Positions 31,898 to 40,670 of a DNA stretch of 64,000 nucleotides are shown here, in pieces (within the stretch, counting starts at the first letter, position 1; the number at the start of each line of letters is the position of its first letter). The notes beneath the pieces are model-generated. The model saw nothing but the letters and a program-made list of their open reading frames with translations. It was not told where the DNA came from and did not search any database. This stretch comes from Bog-473 sp963804055 (GTDB lineage: Bacteria > Actinomycetota > Acidimicrobiia > Acidimicrobiales > RAAP-2), in assembly GCA_963804055.1 (NCBI GenBank), contig CAWDOU010000013.1, positions 1-64,000 on the forward strand, written 5' to 3'. The translations under genes were made by a program, and so were the position numbers.

Positions 31898-33118
31898 ATG
31901 ACCACTTTGGAAAGCTACCGCTATGACGCTCTCGACGAGAGCGGCAAGAAGGTCAGTGGAACCGAGAAAGCTCCTTCGGTGAGTGCTGCGCACCTCATGT
32001 TGATTCAGCGCGGACTGCAGCCGATCACCGTCAAGGAGCGGAGGAACATCCTCAAGTTCGAGATCACGAAGAAGACCGTGAAGCGCAAGGAGATCATGCA
32101 TTTCTCCCGGCAGCTGAGCGTCTTCGTCGAGGCCGGCATCCCCATTATGGAGGCCCTCGAGTTGATCTCTGAGGAGACGACCGACAAGTTGCTCAAGTCT
32201 GTCCTCGTCGACATGGTCGCCGAGCTCCAGGCAGGCGACACCTTCGCCTCGGCCGCAGCGTCGCACCCTGAGGCATTTCCTCGTTACTACGTGGCGGTTC
32301 TCGAATCCGCGGAGTTGACCGGAACCCTGGACACCGTGCTCCTGGAACTCGCCACCTATCTGGAAACCGATATCGAAGCTCGGTCCGCCGTGACTTCCGC
32401 GCTCATCTACCCTGCCGTGGTAGCGGTCATGGCTGTGGTGACCGTCGTCGTCCTCGCCACCTTCGTACTGCCGAAATTCCGAACGTTCTTCGGGTCGCTC
32501 AACGCGAACTCCCGCTTCCCACCCGAATGTTGCTGAGTATTTCGGCCTTCATCAGTCACTGGTGGTGGGCCATCGCGGCCATCATCATCGTGGCGGTCGT
32601 TTCCTTCGTCGCCTTACGGCGCTCCAGGCAAGGCCGGGGCGTGGCTCGACTCTGTGATCTTGAAGCTTCCCGTGGCAGGAAGCCTCCTGCAGGCGGCCAT
32701 CGTCGAGCGAGTGTGCCGCGTTCTGGCATCTCTCGTCACTGCCGGCGTCGACCTTCCTCGCGGAATGGCCGTTACGGCCGAGGCCTCCAACAACTCCGTC
32801 TACACCGGTGGGCTCAATCACATCCGGGAGCAGATGATGGAAGGGAAGGGCCTCTCAACGCCACTCGCCGAAACCGGACTTTTTCCCGCTGCTGCTCGCC
32901 AGATGTTCAGAGTCGGAGAGGAGACGGGAACGCTCGATAAGCAGCTCACGACGGCCGCGGCATTCTATCACCGCGAGCTTGAAATCAAGGTCAAGCATTT
33001 CACCAGCTTGTTCGAGCCCGCCATCATCATCTTCATGGGACTCATTGTCGGCTTCGTGGCTGTCGCCCTCGTCTCGGCCATGTACGGGATCTACCGGCAG
33101 GTCAATATTTCGGGCTGA
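31898..33118 (+). CDS. pilC: Type IV pilus inner-membrane platform protein PilC, frameshifted
   Basis: The platform protein on which pilins are assembled, about 406 residues with two GspF domains. The first domain is seen in KRKEIMHFSRQLSVFVEAGIPI and ETTDKLLKSVLVDMVAELQAG, then a membrane segment (YPAVVAVMAVVTVVVLATFVLP). The second has ERVCRVLASLVTAGVDLPR and FRVGEETGTLDKQLTTAA, and a final membrane segment (IIIFMGLIVGFVAVALVSAMY). Frames shift near 32,515 and near 32,630, both around the central membrane region. The start ATG 31898 lies 17 bp after pilB, so they are one transcription unit. Confidence 0.9.
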
Positions 33119-33457
33119 CACCGGCCATCTTGTGGCGCGCTCGGTGCCGAAAGGCCACTCGAGCGGACCTCAACTGCCTGACCGTCAGCTCCAAAAAGGG
33201 CTAAAGACGGATGCGCAAAAGGCCGATGAATCGAATGTGCCCTTTCGTTAACAGTAGGGCCTGATCAACACGCAACAAACGGTCAATTCACCAGGTCAAA
33301 TAGTACTTATTTGCTTGAAAAATCGTCCGATAAACAGATACCATGGCGAGTCGCCAGGAAATGGCATCGTGGCGAAAAAGGAGAGTCCGTCCGGGCTCTC
33401 TTCCAGTGCATAGAGACGGGCAAAGGCAAGCCCGACCAAGAAAGGCGGTATGGCGCA
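33119..33457. other. Gene-free leader before the pilin gene
   Basis: About 340 bp, noticeably more AT-rich than the genes around it, with runs such as agtacttatttgcttg near 33,301-33,316. This suggests a separate promoter for the pilin gene and possibly a long 5' leader. A small hairpin (ggagag/ctctct) lies at about 33,379-33,404. I looked for known cyclic di-GMP riboswitch cores and did not find a match. Confidence 0.4.
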
Positions 33458-33958
33458 GTGTTCAAGCGTTATCGCGACATTATGGAGCGCAGGCAGTCAG
33501 CAGAGGCCAATGAATCCGGCTTCACGTTGATTGAACTGCTCATTGTTATCGTTGTGCTCGGCATCCTTGCTGCGATCGTGGTTTTCTCCCTCACCGGAGT
33601 AACCGGTCAGAGCAAGTCTGCTGCTTGCACCACGGATGGCAAGACGATTGAAACAGCAGCCGACGCCTACCAGGCGTACTACGGCAGCTACCCGGCGAGT
33701 TCCACCGTGCTTACCGGGACCTACCTGCAGACGTGGCCGACTCCGGACGGCTACACGTTCAGCCTCGACACGACCAACAACACGGTCGACGTCCAGATTG
33801 GCACCAACGGATCGGCGACGGTGTACACCACCGCCGATGGATGTCCGAGTCTGGGCAGCTATAATTCACAAAGATGTGATCCAAAGCGCCCGGCCCGCCC
33901 TGGGCCGGGCGCTTTGGCATTCACCCGAGCGTCACCTACTCGAACGAGACGGAAGTGA
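33458..33958 (+). CDS. Type IV pilin (major pilin candidate)
   Basis: A short leader (from GTG 33458 or ATG 33482) is followed by NESGFTLIELLIVIVVLGIL, a textbook prepilin cleavage site with Phe at +1 and Glu at +5. The mature part is about 115 residues: SKSAACTTDGKTIETAADAYQ and WPTPDGYTFSLDTTNNTVDVQ are typical of pilin globular domains, and the two cysteines (AACTT and GCPSL) may form the disulphide loop. The open frame as it stands runs through the strong hairpin at 33,881-33,917, which is unlikely for a pilin. A stop (TAA at 33,862 in the next frame) just before the hairpin suggests a single-base error near 33,850. Confidence 0.85.
   Translation: MFKRYRDIMERRQSAEANESGFTLIELLIVIVVLGILAAIVVFSLTGVTGQSKSAACTTDGKTIETAADAYQAYYGSYPASSTVLTGTYLQTWPTPDGYTFSLDTTNNTVDVQIGTNGSATVYTTADGCPSLGSYNSQRCDPKRPARPGPGALAFTRASPTRTRRK
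33881..33917 (+). terminator. Strong intrinsic-terminator-like hairpin after the pilin gene
   Basis: A perfect 16-bp stem, CCAAAGCGCCCGGCCC paired with GGGCCGGGCGCTTTGG, around the 5-nt loop GCCCT. No long U tract follows, as is common in high-GC actinobacteria. Its place between pilin and pilT could end most transcripts after the pilin and so raise pilin mRNA over pilT, a common arrangement for highly expressed pilins. Confidence 0.8.
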
Positions 33959-33962
33959 CACT

Positions 33963-35060
33963 GTGAGCTTTTCCTACAACGAACGGATCGATCCTTGGCT
34001 CCAGGTGCTCTGGGATCGCAAGGGATCCGACCTGCTGCTGGTGAGCGGATCCCCACCCCGGGTTCGAGCTGACGGAGGCCTTCGGCCACTCGAGGACCAG
34101 CCGAAGCTCACGGGCCCCGAGATCGCAGAGATCATCCATGCGATGCTGACTCCACAGCAGGAGGCCATCCTCGAAGAGCATCAGGATGTCGACTTTTCGT
34201 TGACGTGGGGCGACAAGGCCAGACTGCGTGGGAGCGCCTTCCACCAAAAGGGCGAACTTGCGCTGGCGCTGAGGATGATCCCGTCGGATATCCCGAGCTT
34301 CGAAGAACTCGGCCTGCCACCCATCGCGGAATGGATGGCCACACTCCCCCGCGGACTCGTGCTGATGACCGGGCCTACAGGTTCGGGTAAATCGACGACC
34401 CTTGCATCGATCATCGCCAGAATTAACGAGACGCGCTCGCTCCACATCCTGACCATCGAAGACCCCGTGGAGTATGTCCATCACCACGGTCTCTCGGCCA
34501 TCAACCAACGCGAGATCGGGCTGGACAGTCCGTCCTTCGAGCGAGCCCTTCGGTCTGCGCTCCGCGAGGACCCCGATGTCCTGCTCGTGGGTGAGATGCG
34601 CGACCTGGAGTCCATTCAGCTCGCGCTGACGCTGGCGGAGACCGGGCACCTCGTGTTCTCGACCCTGCACACCAATGACGCAGCGCAGGCGATCGACCGA
34701 ATCATCGATGTGTTCCCAGCCTTCCGTCAGGAGCAGATCCGGGTACAGCTCGCGGCCTCTCTCGGAGCCGTCATCGCCCAGCGGCTCGTGCCACGGATCG
34801 GCGGCGGCATGGTGGCTGCTTTCGAGATCCTGATTGCCAACAACCCGGTGCGGAACCTCATCCGGGAGGGCAAGACCAACCAGCTCCTGAACGTCATCAC
34901 GACGAACCAGCAGGAAGGCATGTGCACTCTGGAGGCGAGCCTCGTCCACCTGATCCGGTCAGACGTGATCACGTACGATGACGCCATGGCCACTTCCGCG
35001 CATCCCAAGGAGCTCGATCGCATGTTGAGCCACCATGGTGCGATGCTCTCGACTGCATGA
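33963..35060 (+). CDS. pilT: Type IV pilus retraction ATPase PilT
   Basis: A 365-residue hexameric ATPase that depolymerises pili. GTG 33963 (VSFSYNERIDPWLQVL) has GGAAG upstream. Motifs are complete: GSDLLLVSGSPPRVRADGGL at the N-terminus, Walker A TGPTGSGKSTTLASII, Asp box TIEDPVEYVHHHG, Walker B PDVLLVGEMRDLESI and His box HLVFSTLHTNDAAQ, ending with the conserved AFEILIANNPVRNLIREGK. The frame is intact. It lies 46 bp after the pilin terminator, and its stop overlaps the next gene by 4 bases. Confidence 0.93.
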   Translation: MSFSYNERIDPWLQVLWDRKGSDLLLVSGSPPRVRADGGLRPLEDQPKLTGPEIAEIIHAMLTPQQEAILEEHQDVDFSLTWGDKARLRGSAFHQKGELALALRMIPSDIPSFEELGLPPIAEWMATLPRGLVLMTGPTGSGKSTTLASIIARINETRSLHILTIEDPVEYVHHHGLSAINQREIGLDSPSFERALRSALREDPDVLLVGEMRDLESIQLALTLAETGHLVFSTLHTNDAAQAIDRIIDVFPAFRQEQIRVQLAASLGAVIAQRLVPRIGGGMVAAFEILIANNPVRNLIREGKTNQLLNVITTNQQEGMCTLEASLVHLIRSDVITYDDAMATSAHPKELDRMLSHHGAMLSTA

Positions 35061-35779
35061 CAGCAGACGGTCCGGCGAGTCGCGGCCCCAACCTGCCCTA
35101 CTCGGTGGTCGCCGGCGTCACCCCGTGCCGCGGCGGCTGGTTGGTGGCGGGCGCCAAGCTCCATGGCACGATCTTCGCCCCTGAGGACCCGGTACGGCTC
35201 GATACCTTCATCGATGTCGTCGACCAGCGCCCCTCATACTCGGTCATCGCTCTGAACGCACCCGTCGGAGGGCTCGAACAGGCCACGACGGGCGGCCGGA
35301 CTTGCGACCGGGAGGCGCGGGCCCTCCTCGGACGTCGAGGATCGGCCGTGAAGAGCGCACCGGCGCATACGGAGACGCCGGACGGCATCAATCTCCTCCC
35401 AGATCAACTCGATGCGATCACCCGCACCTTGCTCCCCCGGTACCAGGAGGTGGCAACCGAAATGGCGCCGTATCGCCAGCGGGTGATCTACGAGGTGAAC
35501 GCGGATCTCAGCTTCTACCAGCTGAACGAGGACGTCCCAATGAGATGGGCGAAGCATTCGGAGAAAGGAAGGGCGGAGCGGCGAGCCCTCCTCGAGCAGA
35601 AGATGCCGGGCGCGTTGCGGATCATCGATGCCGAGGTTCCGGGAGCGACTGCAGCGCACCTCCTTGACGCCGGCGCAATCCTCTGGACAGCCAGGAGGAT
35701 CTTCGCCAAGGCGGGGGTCCGCATTCCAACTGACCCGGAGTGGGACGAGCAAGGCTTGCGTATGGAGATCATCCGATAA
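35057..35779 (+). CDS. DUF429 family protein (predicted RNase H-like nuclease)
   Basis: A 240-residue protein of the DUF429 family. Landmarks are the N-terminal VVAGVTPCRGGWLVAG, the block YSVIALNAPVGGLEQ, and TCDREARALLGRRGSAVKSAP. The strand with VIYEVNADLSFYQL corresponds to the family's conserved acidic strand, and the C-terminal AAHLLDAGAILWTARRI completes the pattern. An RNase H-like fold has been proposed for this family, but I know of no established substrate. The usual first Asp of the VGxD motif is replaced here by Thr (AGVTP). The ATG overlaps the pilT stop, so it is part of the pilus transcript, although no pilus role is known. Confidence 0.72.
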   Translation: MTADGPASRGPNLPYSVVAGVTPCRGGWLVAGAKLHGTIFAPEDPVRLDTFIDVVDQRPSYSVIALNAPVGGLEQATTGGRTCDREARALLGRRGSAVKSAPAHTETPDGINLLPDQLDAITRTLLPRYQEVATEMAPYRQRVIYEVNADLSFYQLNEDVPMRWAKHSEKGRAERRALLEQKMPGALRIIDAEVPGATAAHLLDAGAILWTARRIFAKAGVRIPTDPEWDEQGLRMEIIR

Positions 35780-35803
35780 CGCGGTCGCTCATCGGCGAGC
35801 CTC

Positions 35804-36583
35804 CTAGAACGAGTAGTGGCTGAAGGGTCGAAGGAGTTCAGGACCAGCGAACACTGCCACCGCACAGCCCAGAGCCAGATAGATGCCGTACGGCATCCGG
35901 CTCTGTCGCTCCATGTGCTTGGTGGCGATCAAGGTGATTCCCACCACAGCGCCGATCAGGTTCGCCGCGAAGAAACCCAGCAGTACGTATCCGAACCCGA
36001 GCCATCCCAAAGAGAGCCCGAGGACCAACGCCAGCCTCACGTCTCCGAATCCCAGCACGCGCGGGCTCGCCAGGTTCATTGCGAAGAACACACCGAACCA
36101 CCCTGCCGCACAGAGGGCGCCGACGAGGTAGCTGTGCCACATGCCGGTCGCACCCGCTGCAAGCAACAAGAGGGCTGCCACCAAGAGCGTCAGCGGGTAG
36201 ACGATCCTCTTGGGAAGGATCAACTGCTCCATATCGATGCAGGAGAGTGCGAGCAGTCCGGCGAAGAGCACCAGAAAGGCCGGGAGATCCCAACGGAAGC
36301 CGAAACGGGCGGCGGTCCCGGCGAACAGCGCTGCGCACGCCAACTCGACCAGCGGGTACCTCGCCGAGATCGGTGCCTGGCAGTCGCGGCAACGACCGCG
36401 CAGTAAGAGCCAGGAAAGCACGGGGATGTTGTCCCTCTCCCGTATAAGGGCTCCACAAGATGGGCAGGAAGAGCGCGGAGAAACCACGGATTCGTTCCTC
36501 GGCACCCTGTAGATCACGACATTCAGGAACGATCCGATGGCTAGCCCCAGAACGCCACAGCCCACGATCAGAATCCCCAGCAT
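35804..36583 (-). CDS. pilD: Prepilin peptidase / N-methyltransferase PilD
   Basis: A 259-residue membrane aspartic protease that cleaves prepilin leaders at the cytoplasmic face. The N-terminal SFLNVVIYRVPRNE is followed by the Cys4 cluster CPSC and CRDC of methylating PilD enzymes. The catalytic aspartates lie in LSCIDMEQLILP and in the GxGD motif VLGFGDVRLA. Seven or eight membrane segments are apparent. The frame is intact. It converges on the DUF429 gene with 24 bp between and is the natural processing enzyme for the three or more prepilin-like proteins upstream. Confidence 0.95.
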   Translation of the reverse strand: MLGILIVGCGVLGLAIGSFLNVVIYRVPRNESVVSPRSSCPSCGALIRERDNIPVLSWLLLRGRCRDCQAPISARYPLVELACAALFAGTAARFGFRWDLPAFLVLFAGLLALSCIDMEQLILPKRIVYPLTLLVAALLLLAAGATGMWHSYLVGALCAAGWFGVFFAMNLASPRVLGFGDVRLALVLGLSLGWLGFGYVLLGFFAANLIGAVVGITLIATKHMERQSRMPYGIYLALGCAVAVFAGPELLRPFSHYSF

Positions 36584-36913
36584 GCAGACCCGTCAGTAGC
36601 GTGATGCGTCGATCATCGCCTCACGCTAGTGGCGACAGAACGGCTCAGGTTGGACCGTAGACCAAGCCACGACGCGGAAGCCGGCTCTTGCGCAATCCTC
36701 CATTAACCGAGGTCCATGTTGGGCCGCCAGCCCTGGGGACATGACCCACGGCCTCGGCGGCACCCACCAACCCATCCACCAACCAATCCACCAATCCGAG
36801 CCGAGACAGCACAGCCGGGCGCGGCACGGGATCACCATTTCGCCGCTCGCGTTCAGATACTCTCACCAGGTCACTTTTGATTCCTTCGCAGGGAAATTGA
36901 CCTCATCGAGATC
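36584..36913. other. Gene-free stretch with short CCACCAAYC repeats
   Basis: A divergent intergenic region between pilD and the next gene, so it should hold both promoters. At about 36,761-36,795 there are four imperfect copies of a CCACCAAYC-like unit in a row. No protein is convincing on either strand. Confidence 0.45.
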
Positions 36914-38473
36914 ATGACGAGCCTCACTTCCGATTCCGACGCCGAATCCGCACAGGTCAAACGATCGTGGTTTACGCGACCACTGGCGGGCTGGGCCTGC
37001 GTCCTCGGATGGTGTGTCGCCACCGGCATCTTCATTGCCGGAATCCTGGTCCCAGGTGGGACGGCAGTCGGTGACGCCTACCTGATCATCTACCCCACCT
37101 GGGCCGTGTCGCATGGCCAATTCGTCTGCATGTACCCTCCACACCCCGCGAGTGTTGCCAGCCTGGCGGCTCCGGTCTACCCGCTGATCGCCGGCGCAGC
37201 CGGATTCGTCACTCGCATCGGAAGCAGCGCCGCCTTCCCGACCGGATCTGCGTTGGGACACAACTGCGACAAAGCAGTCGTCGGCATGGTGCAGTGGTCC
37301 GAGCACGCAGGGGCAGTCTTTCCCACGCTTCGCATCGGGTACTTGGCGTGGCTCTTCTTGATGGTGAGCGTCATCATGCTGCTGCGGGCTGCCGGGCGGG
37401 GGCGCACTGGCTGGGAGCCCACAGCTGTTGTCATCGTGGCCTGCCTTCCTCCGCTCTGGTATTGCATCGAGATGTACGCACACCCGCAAGATGTCGTTGC
37501 CATGGCTTTCGGGTTGGCAGCGATGGCGTGTGCGCTGCGGAGTCAGTGGGTCGCAGCGGGTGTCCTCGTCGTGCTGGCGATTCTCACCCAGCAGTATGCC
37601 CTGCTCGTTGCCATTCCTCTCTTCGTCGTTGCTCCTGCAGCGCGCAAACTTCCGTTCCTCATCGGTGGAGCAGTGACCGCAGCCGTGCTCGCTCTGCCGC
37701 TCGTCGTAGTGACATCAGGGGCCGCGGTTCGTCCTATTTTTCTTGGCACGGGGAACGTTGGCGGAATAGGAGGGACCATCGCCTGGGAGGCACATATCCG
37801 GACCGGAGCGACGTTGTTTCTCGGCTCTCGCCTCCCACCCCTCGTGCTGGCGGTGGCGCTGTCGTGGTACGCCGTGAGGAAGTTGGGGCCATCGGTACTT
37901 CAACCGGCTGTGCTGATCTCTCTGGTGGCACTCTCGCTGAGCCTCCGGCTGGTCTTCGAGGACACGATCTTCTCGTACTACTACATGCCTCTGGCGGTGG
38001 CGCTCGTGCTGCTTGACGTAGTAGGCGGCCGCATTCGAGAGACCGTCGTGGCGTGGGTGGCCATGGTGACCCTGGTGTACAGCGAACCGAGCATCATCGT
38101 GTGGCGCCAATTCTGGGGGCAGGATGCCAGACGCTGGGTTCCCGTCGTTGTGATTGTCGTGGGACTGTTGCTGATCGTTCGCAGTGTCCTAAGGCATCGA
38201 CTTGGGTGGAATACTGCAATGTGGGCCGCCGCGGTAGTGACGGCCCTGACCTTCTGGCCGGTGTCAAGTGATCCCTTTACTCATCCCCCGGTCACGTGGC
38301 TCTGGCAGGTTGTACTTGTTGGTATTGGCATCGCGTTGGCGGCAGGGCCGCTTGTGAGGTCGCTTCATCAAGCCTCTTCCGCCCAATCCGTGGACAATGC
38401 CGAGCAGACAGATGCGACGGTTGTCGACGTTGCGGATGCACGTTCCGGCCTGGTCGAGCCCTCAACGCCGTAG
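36914..38473 (+). CDS. Polytopic membrane protein, possible GT-C-type glycosyltransferase
   Basis: A 519-residue protein with about a dozen hydrophobic segments. The first extracytoplasmic loop begins after VATGIFIAGILVPGG and contains GDAYLIIYPTWAVSHGQ, where the aspartate could match the loop-1 acidic residue of GT-C enzymes (for example GT87/DUF2029-type mannosyltransferases). Later segments such as ILTQQYALLVAIPLFVV and FSYYYMPLAVALVLL are compatible with that fold. The hydrophilic C-terminal tail is acidic. I do not recognise a specific family. If it is a glycosyltransferase it could decorate surface proteins encoded on either side, which is speculative. The frame is intact. Confidence 0.5.
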   Translation: MTSLTSDSDAESAQVKRSWFTRPLAGWACVLGWCVATGIFIAGILVPGGTAVGDAYLIIYPTWAVSHGQFVCMYPPHPASVASLAAPVYPLIAGAAGFVTRIGSSAAFPTGSALGHNCDKAVVGMVQWSEHAGAVFPTLRIGYLAWLFLMVSVIMLLRAAGRGRTGWEPTAVVIVACLPPLWYCIEMYAHPQDVVAMAFGLAAMACALRSQWVAAGVLVVLAILTQQYALLVAIPLFVVAPAARKLPFLIGGAVTAAVLALPLVVVTSGAAVRPIFLGTGNVGGIGGTIAWEAHIRTGATLFLGSRLPPLVLAVALSWYAVRKLGPSVLQPAVLISLVALSLSLRLVFEDTIFSYYYMPLAVALVLLDVVGGRIRETVVAWVAMVTLVYSEPSIIVWRQFWGQDARRWVPVVVIVVGLLLIVRSVLRHRLGWNTAMWAAAVVTALTFWPVSSDPFTHPPVTWLWQVVLVGIGIALAAGPLVRSLHQASSAQSVDNAEQTDATVVDVADARSGLVEPSTP

Positions 38474-38610
38474 CACAACGAATCCACAATTTCCCCCGCG
38501 ACTCCGGCTTTTCCCTTCTCTTCCCCTCGATCTGAGTCGATTTACGAACTATCAGAGGGAGTCGCGCCGTTCACGCAGACAGGCGGCTCCAGGAGAGGGT
38601 TCGACCCATC

Positions 38611-38844
38611 ATGAATCTGTCCGAGATGTTCGGCGATGACGATCCACGGACGTTCGAGGAGCGTCGCGCCGAGGTGGTCGCCATCGTCCGCTCCGCCGCC
38701 GATTTCGCCGGCGCAGATCGAGGACTTCAGGCCCTCTTCCTGGCCATGAGCGAAGCCGAGAATGAAAAGGAATTCAGCAGTGCCTTCGACACGCTCGTGA
38801 GCTCCCTGAGCGAGAACACCGCCAGGTATCTGCAGACTGCCTGA
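38611..38844 (+). CDS. Small hypothetical protein
   Basis: A 77-residue acidic, mostly helical protein (MNLSEMFGDDDPRTFEERRAE, ending SSLSENTARYLQTA). No motif is recognisable. GGAGAGG stands about 20 bases upstream. It lies between the membrane protein and the convergent matrix cluster. The 320 bp after it (38,845-39,163) contain no gene that I can support. Confidence 0.5.
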   Translation: MNLSEMFGDDDPRTFEERRAEVVAIVRSAADFAGADRGLQALFLAMSEAENEKEFSSAFDTLVSSLSENTARYLQTA

Positions 38845-39163
38845 CGCGCGGCGCACCGGCGTTGTTCCGGTCAGACCCACCACCTCGTCGCACGCGATCA
38901 CCAGCATGGTTCTAGTGATCTGGAGTGCGCTCGAACCTCCGCAGCGCCGGCGCAACAGATATCGGTCAGCGATATAGCTCGAGATTGCGACCCACGCGGC
39001 GTTCCCGGTAGCGCATGCGTGTGGCGCTGTGCTGCATCTTGCTCAACTGGTTCGACTGCACACTCTGGAGAGACGACACTGAGCAACTTCTTCCCCGGCT
39101 CAGGGCCATCGGCTTGAGGAATGTCTCAGCCGATTTTGATGCTTCCTCGATCTGGATCCACCA

Positions 39164-40670
39164 CTAGGAGGCGCAGATCACGTAGGCCGTTTCAGCCAAA
39201 CTATCGTCGTTCGTGGCGTAGAAGCCCTGAGACTCGCCCGTTGCCGTACCGCTGCCCGAGGTCGGAGGGGCAGACTCCGCGACGTGGGTCGTGTCGTTGA
39301 CGTCCGATCCGGTCGGGTACGCGAAGTTGGCAGTCTGCGACGTTACCGACACGCTGGTCGCACCGATCGCGGCTGCGGCGGACGTCGTGAACGTCTGGGT
39401 GTGGGTTCCACTGGTAATCACGATGCTGTCACCCGACGACATGGCGCTCACCAAGGCCGAGAAGTGCAGTGTCGTTGTCGAACCACTCGTTGACAAGGCC
39501 GTGGTGAGCGTCGGATCCACCGTCGGGCCTACCTCGCCGGTGTGAGCATTAGTCGAGCTGTCATACCCACCGCCCCCGAGTGCGAAGTCACCGACCGGGC
39601 AGAGTGCGGCCGAGACCGCCGTGCTGACGCTCGAAGTCGCGTACGCCGTCTCAGTGCTCAGCGTGCTGGGTCCGCAAATGACGTAGGCCGTCTCAGCCGA
39701 ACCGTCGGTGTTCTTGGCGTAGAAGCCCTGAGACTCGCCCGTTGCCGTACCGCTGCCCGAGGTCGGAGGGGCAGACTCCGCGACGTGGGTCGTGTCGTTG
39801 ACGTCCGATCCGGTCGGGTACGCGAAGTTGGCAGTCTGCGACGTTACCGACACGCTGGTCGCACCGATCGCGGCTGCGGCGGACGTCGTGAACGTCTGGG
39901 TGTGGGTTCCACTGGTAATCACGATGCTGTCACCCGACGACATGGCGCTCACCAAGGCCGAGAAGTGCAGTGTCGTTGTCGAACCACTCGTTGACAAGGC
40001 CGTGGTGAGCGTCGGATCCACCGTCGGGCCTACCTCTGCCAGGTGAGGGTCGCTGTCGTTTTCATAGCCACCGCCCCCGAGTGCGAAGTCACCGACCGGG
40101 CAGAGTGCGGCCGAGACCGCCGTGCTGACGCTCGAAGTCGTGTACACCGTCTCAGTGCTCAGCGTGCTGGGACCGCAAATGACGTAGGCCGTCTCAGCCG
40201 AACCGTCGGTGTTCGTGGCGTAGAAGCCCTGAGACTCGCCCGTTGCCGTACCGCTGCCCGAGGTCGGAGGGGCAGACTCCGCGACGTGGGTCGTGTCGTT
40301 GACGTCCGATCCGGTCGGGTACGCGAAGTTGGCAGTCTGCGACGTTACCGACACGCTGGTCGCACCGATCGCGGCTGCGGCGGACGTCGTGAACGTCTGG
40401 GTGTGGGTTCCACTGGTAATCACGATGCTGTCACCCGACGACATGGCGCTCACCAAGGCCGAGAAGTGCAGTGTCGTTGTCGAACCACTCGTTGACAAGG
40501 CCGTGGTGAGCGTCGGATCCACCGTCGGCGCCAGCTCACCCTGGTGATCGGTCGTCGTGCTGTCATACCCACCGCCCCCGAGTGCGAAGTCACCGGCCGG
40601 GCAGAGTGCGGCCGAGACCGCCGCGCTCGACGCTCGAGGTGGCATACACCGTCTGAGTGAATGGGTTGAC
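39164..40670 (-). repeat. Three near-identical 501-bp coding repeats
   Basis: Units are spaced exactly 501 bp apart (for example matching points at 39,291, 39,792 and 40,293) and are almost base-identical over most of their length. Differences cluster in one short segment around 39,540-39,560, 40,040-40,060 and 40,540-40,560, which encodes the variable loop after GGGGY. Confidence 0.92.

Noticed and set aside
33119..33457. Cyclic di-GMP riboswitch upstream of the pilin
   Set aside because: A stretch like gatgcgcaaaaggcc recalls part of the GEMM core, but the remaining conserved elements are absent.
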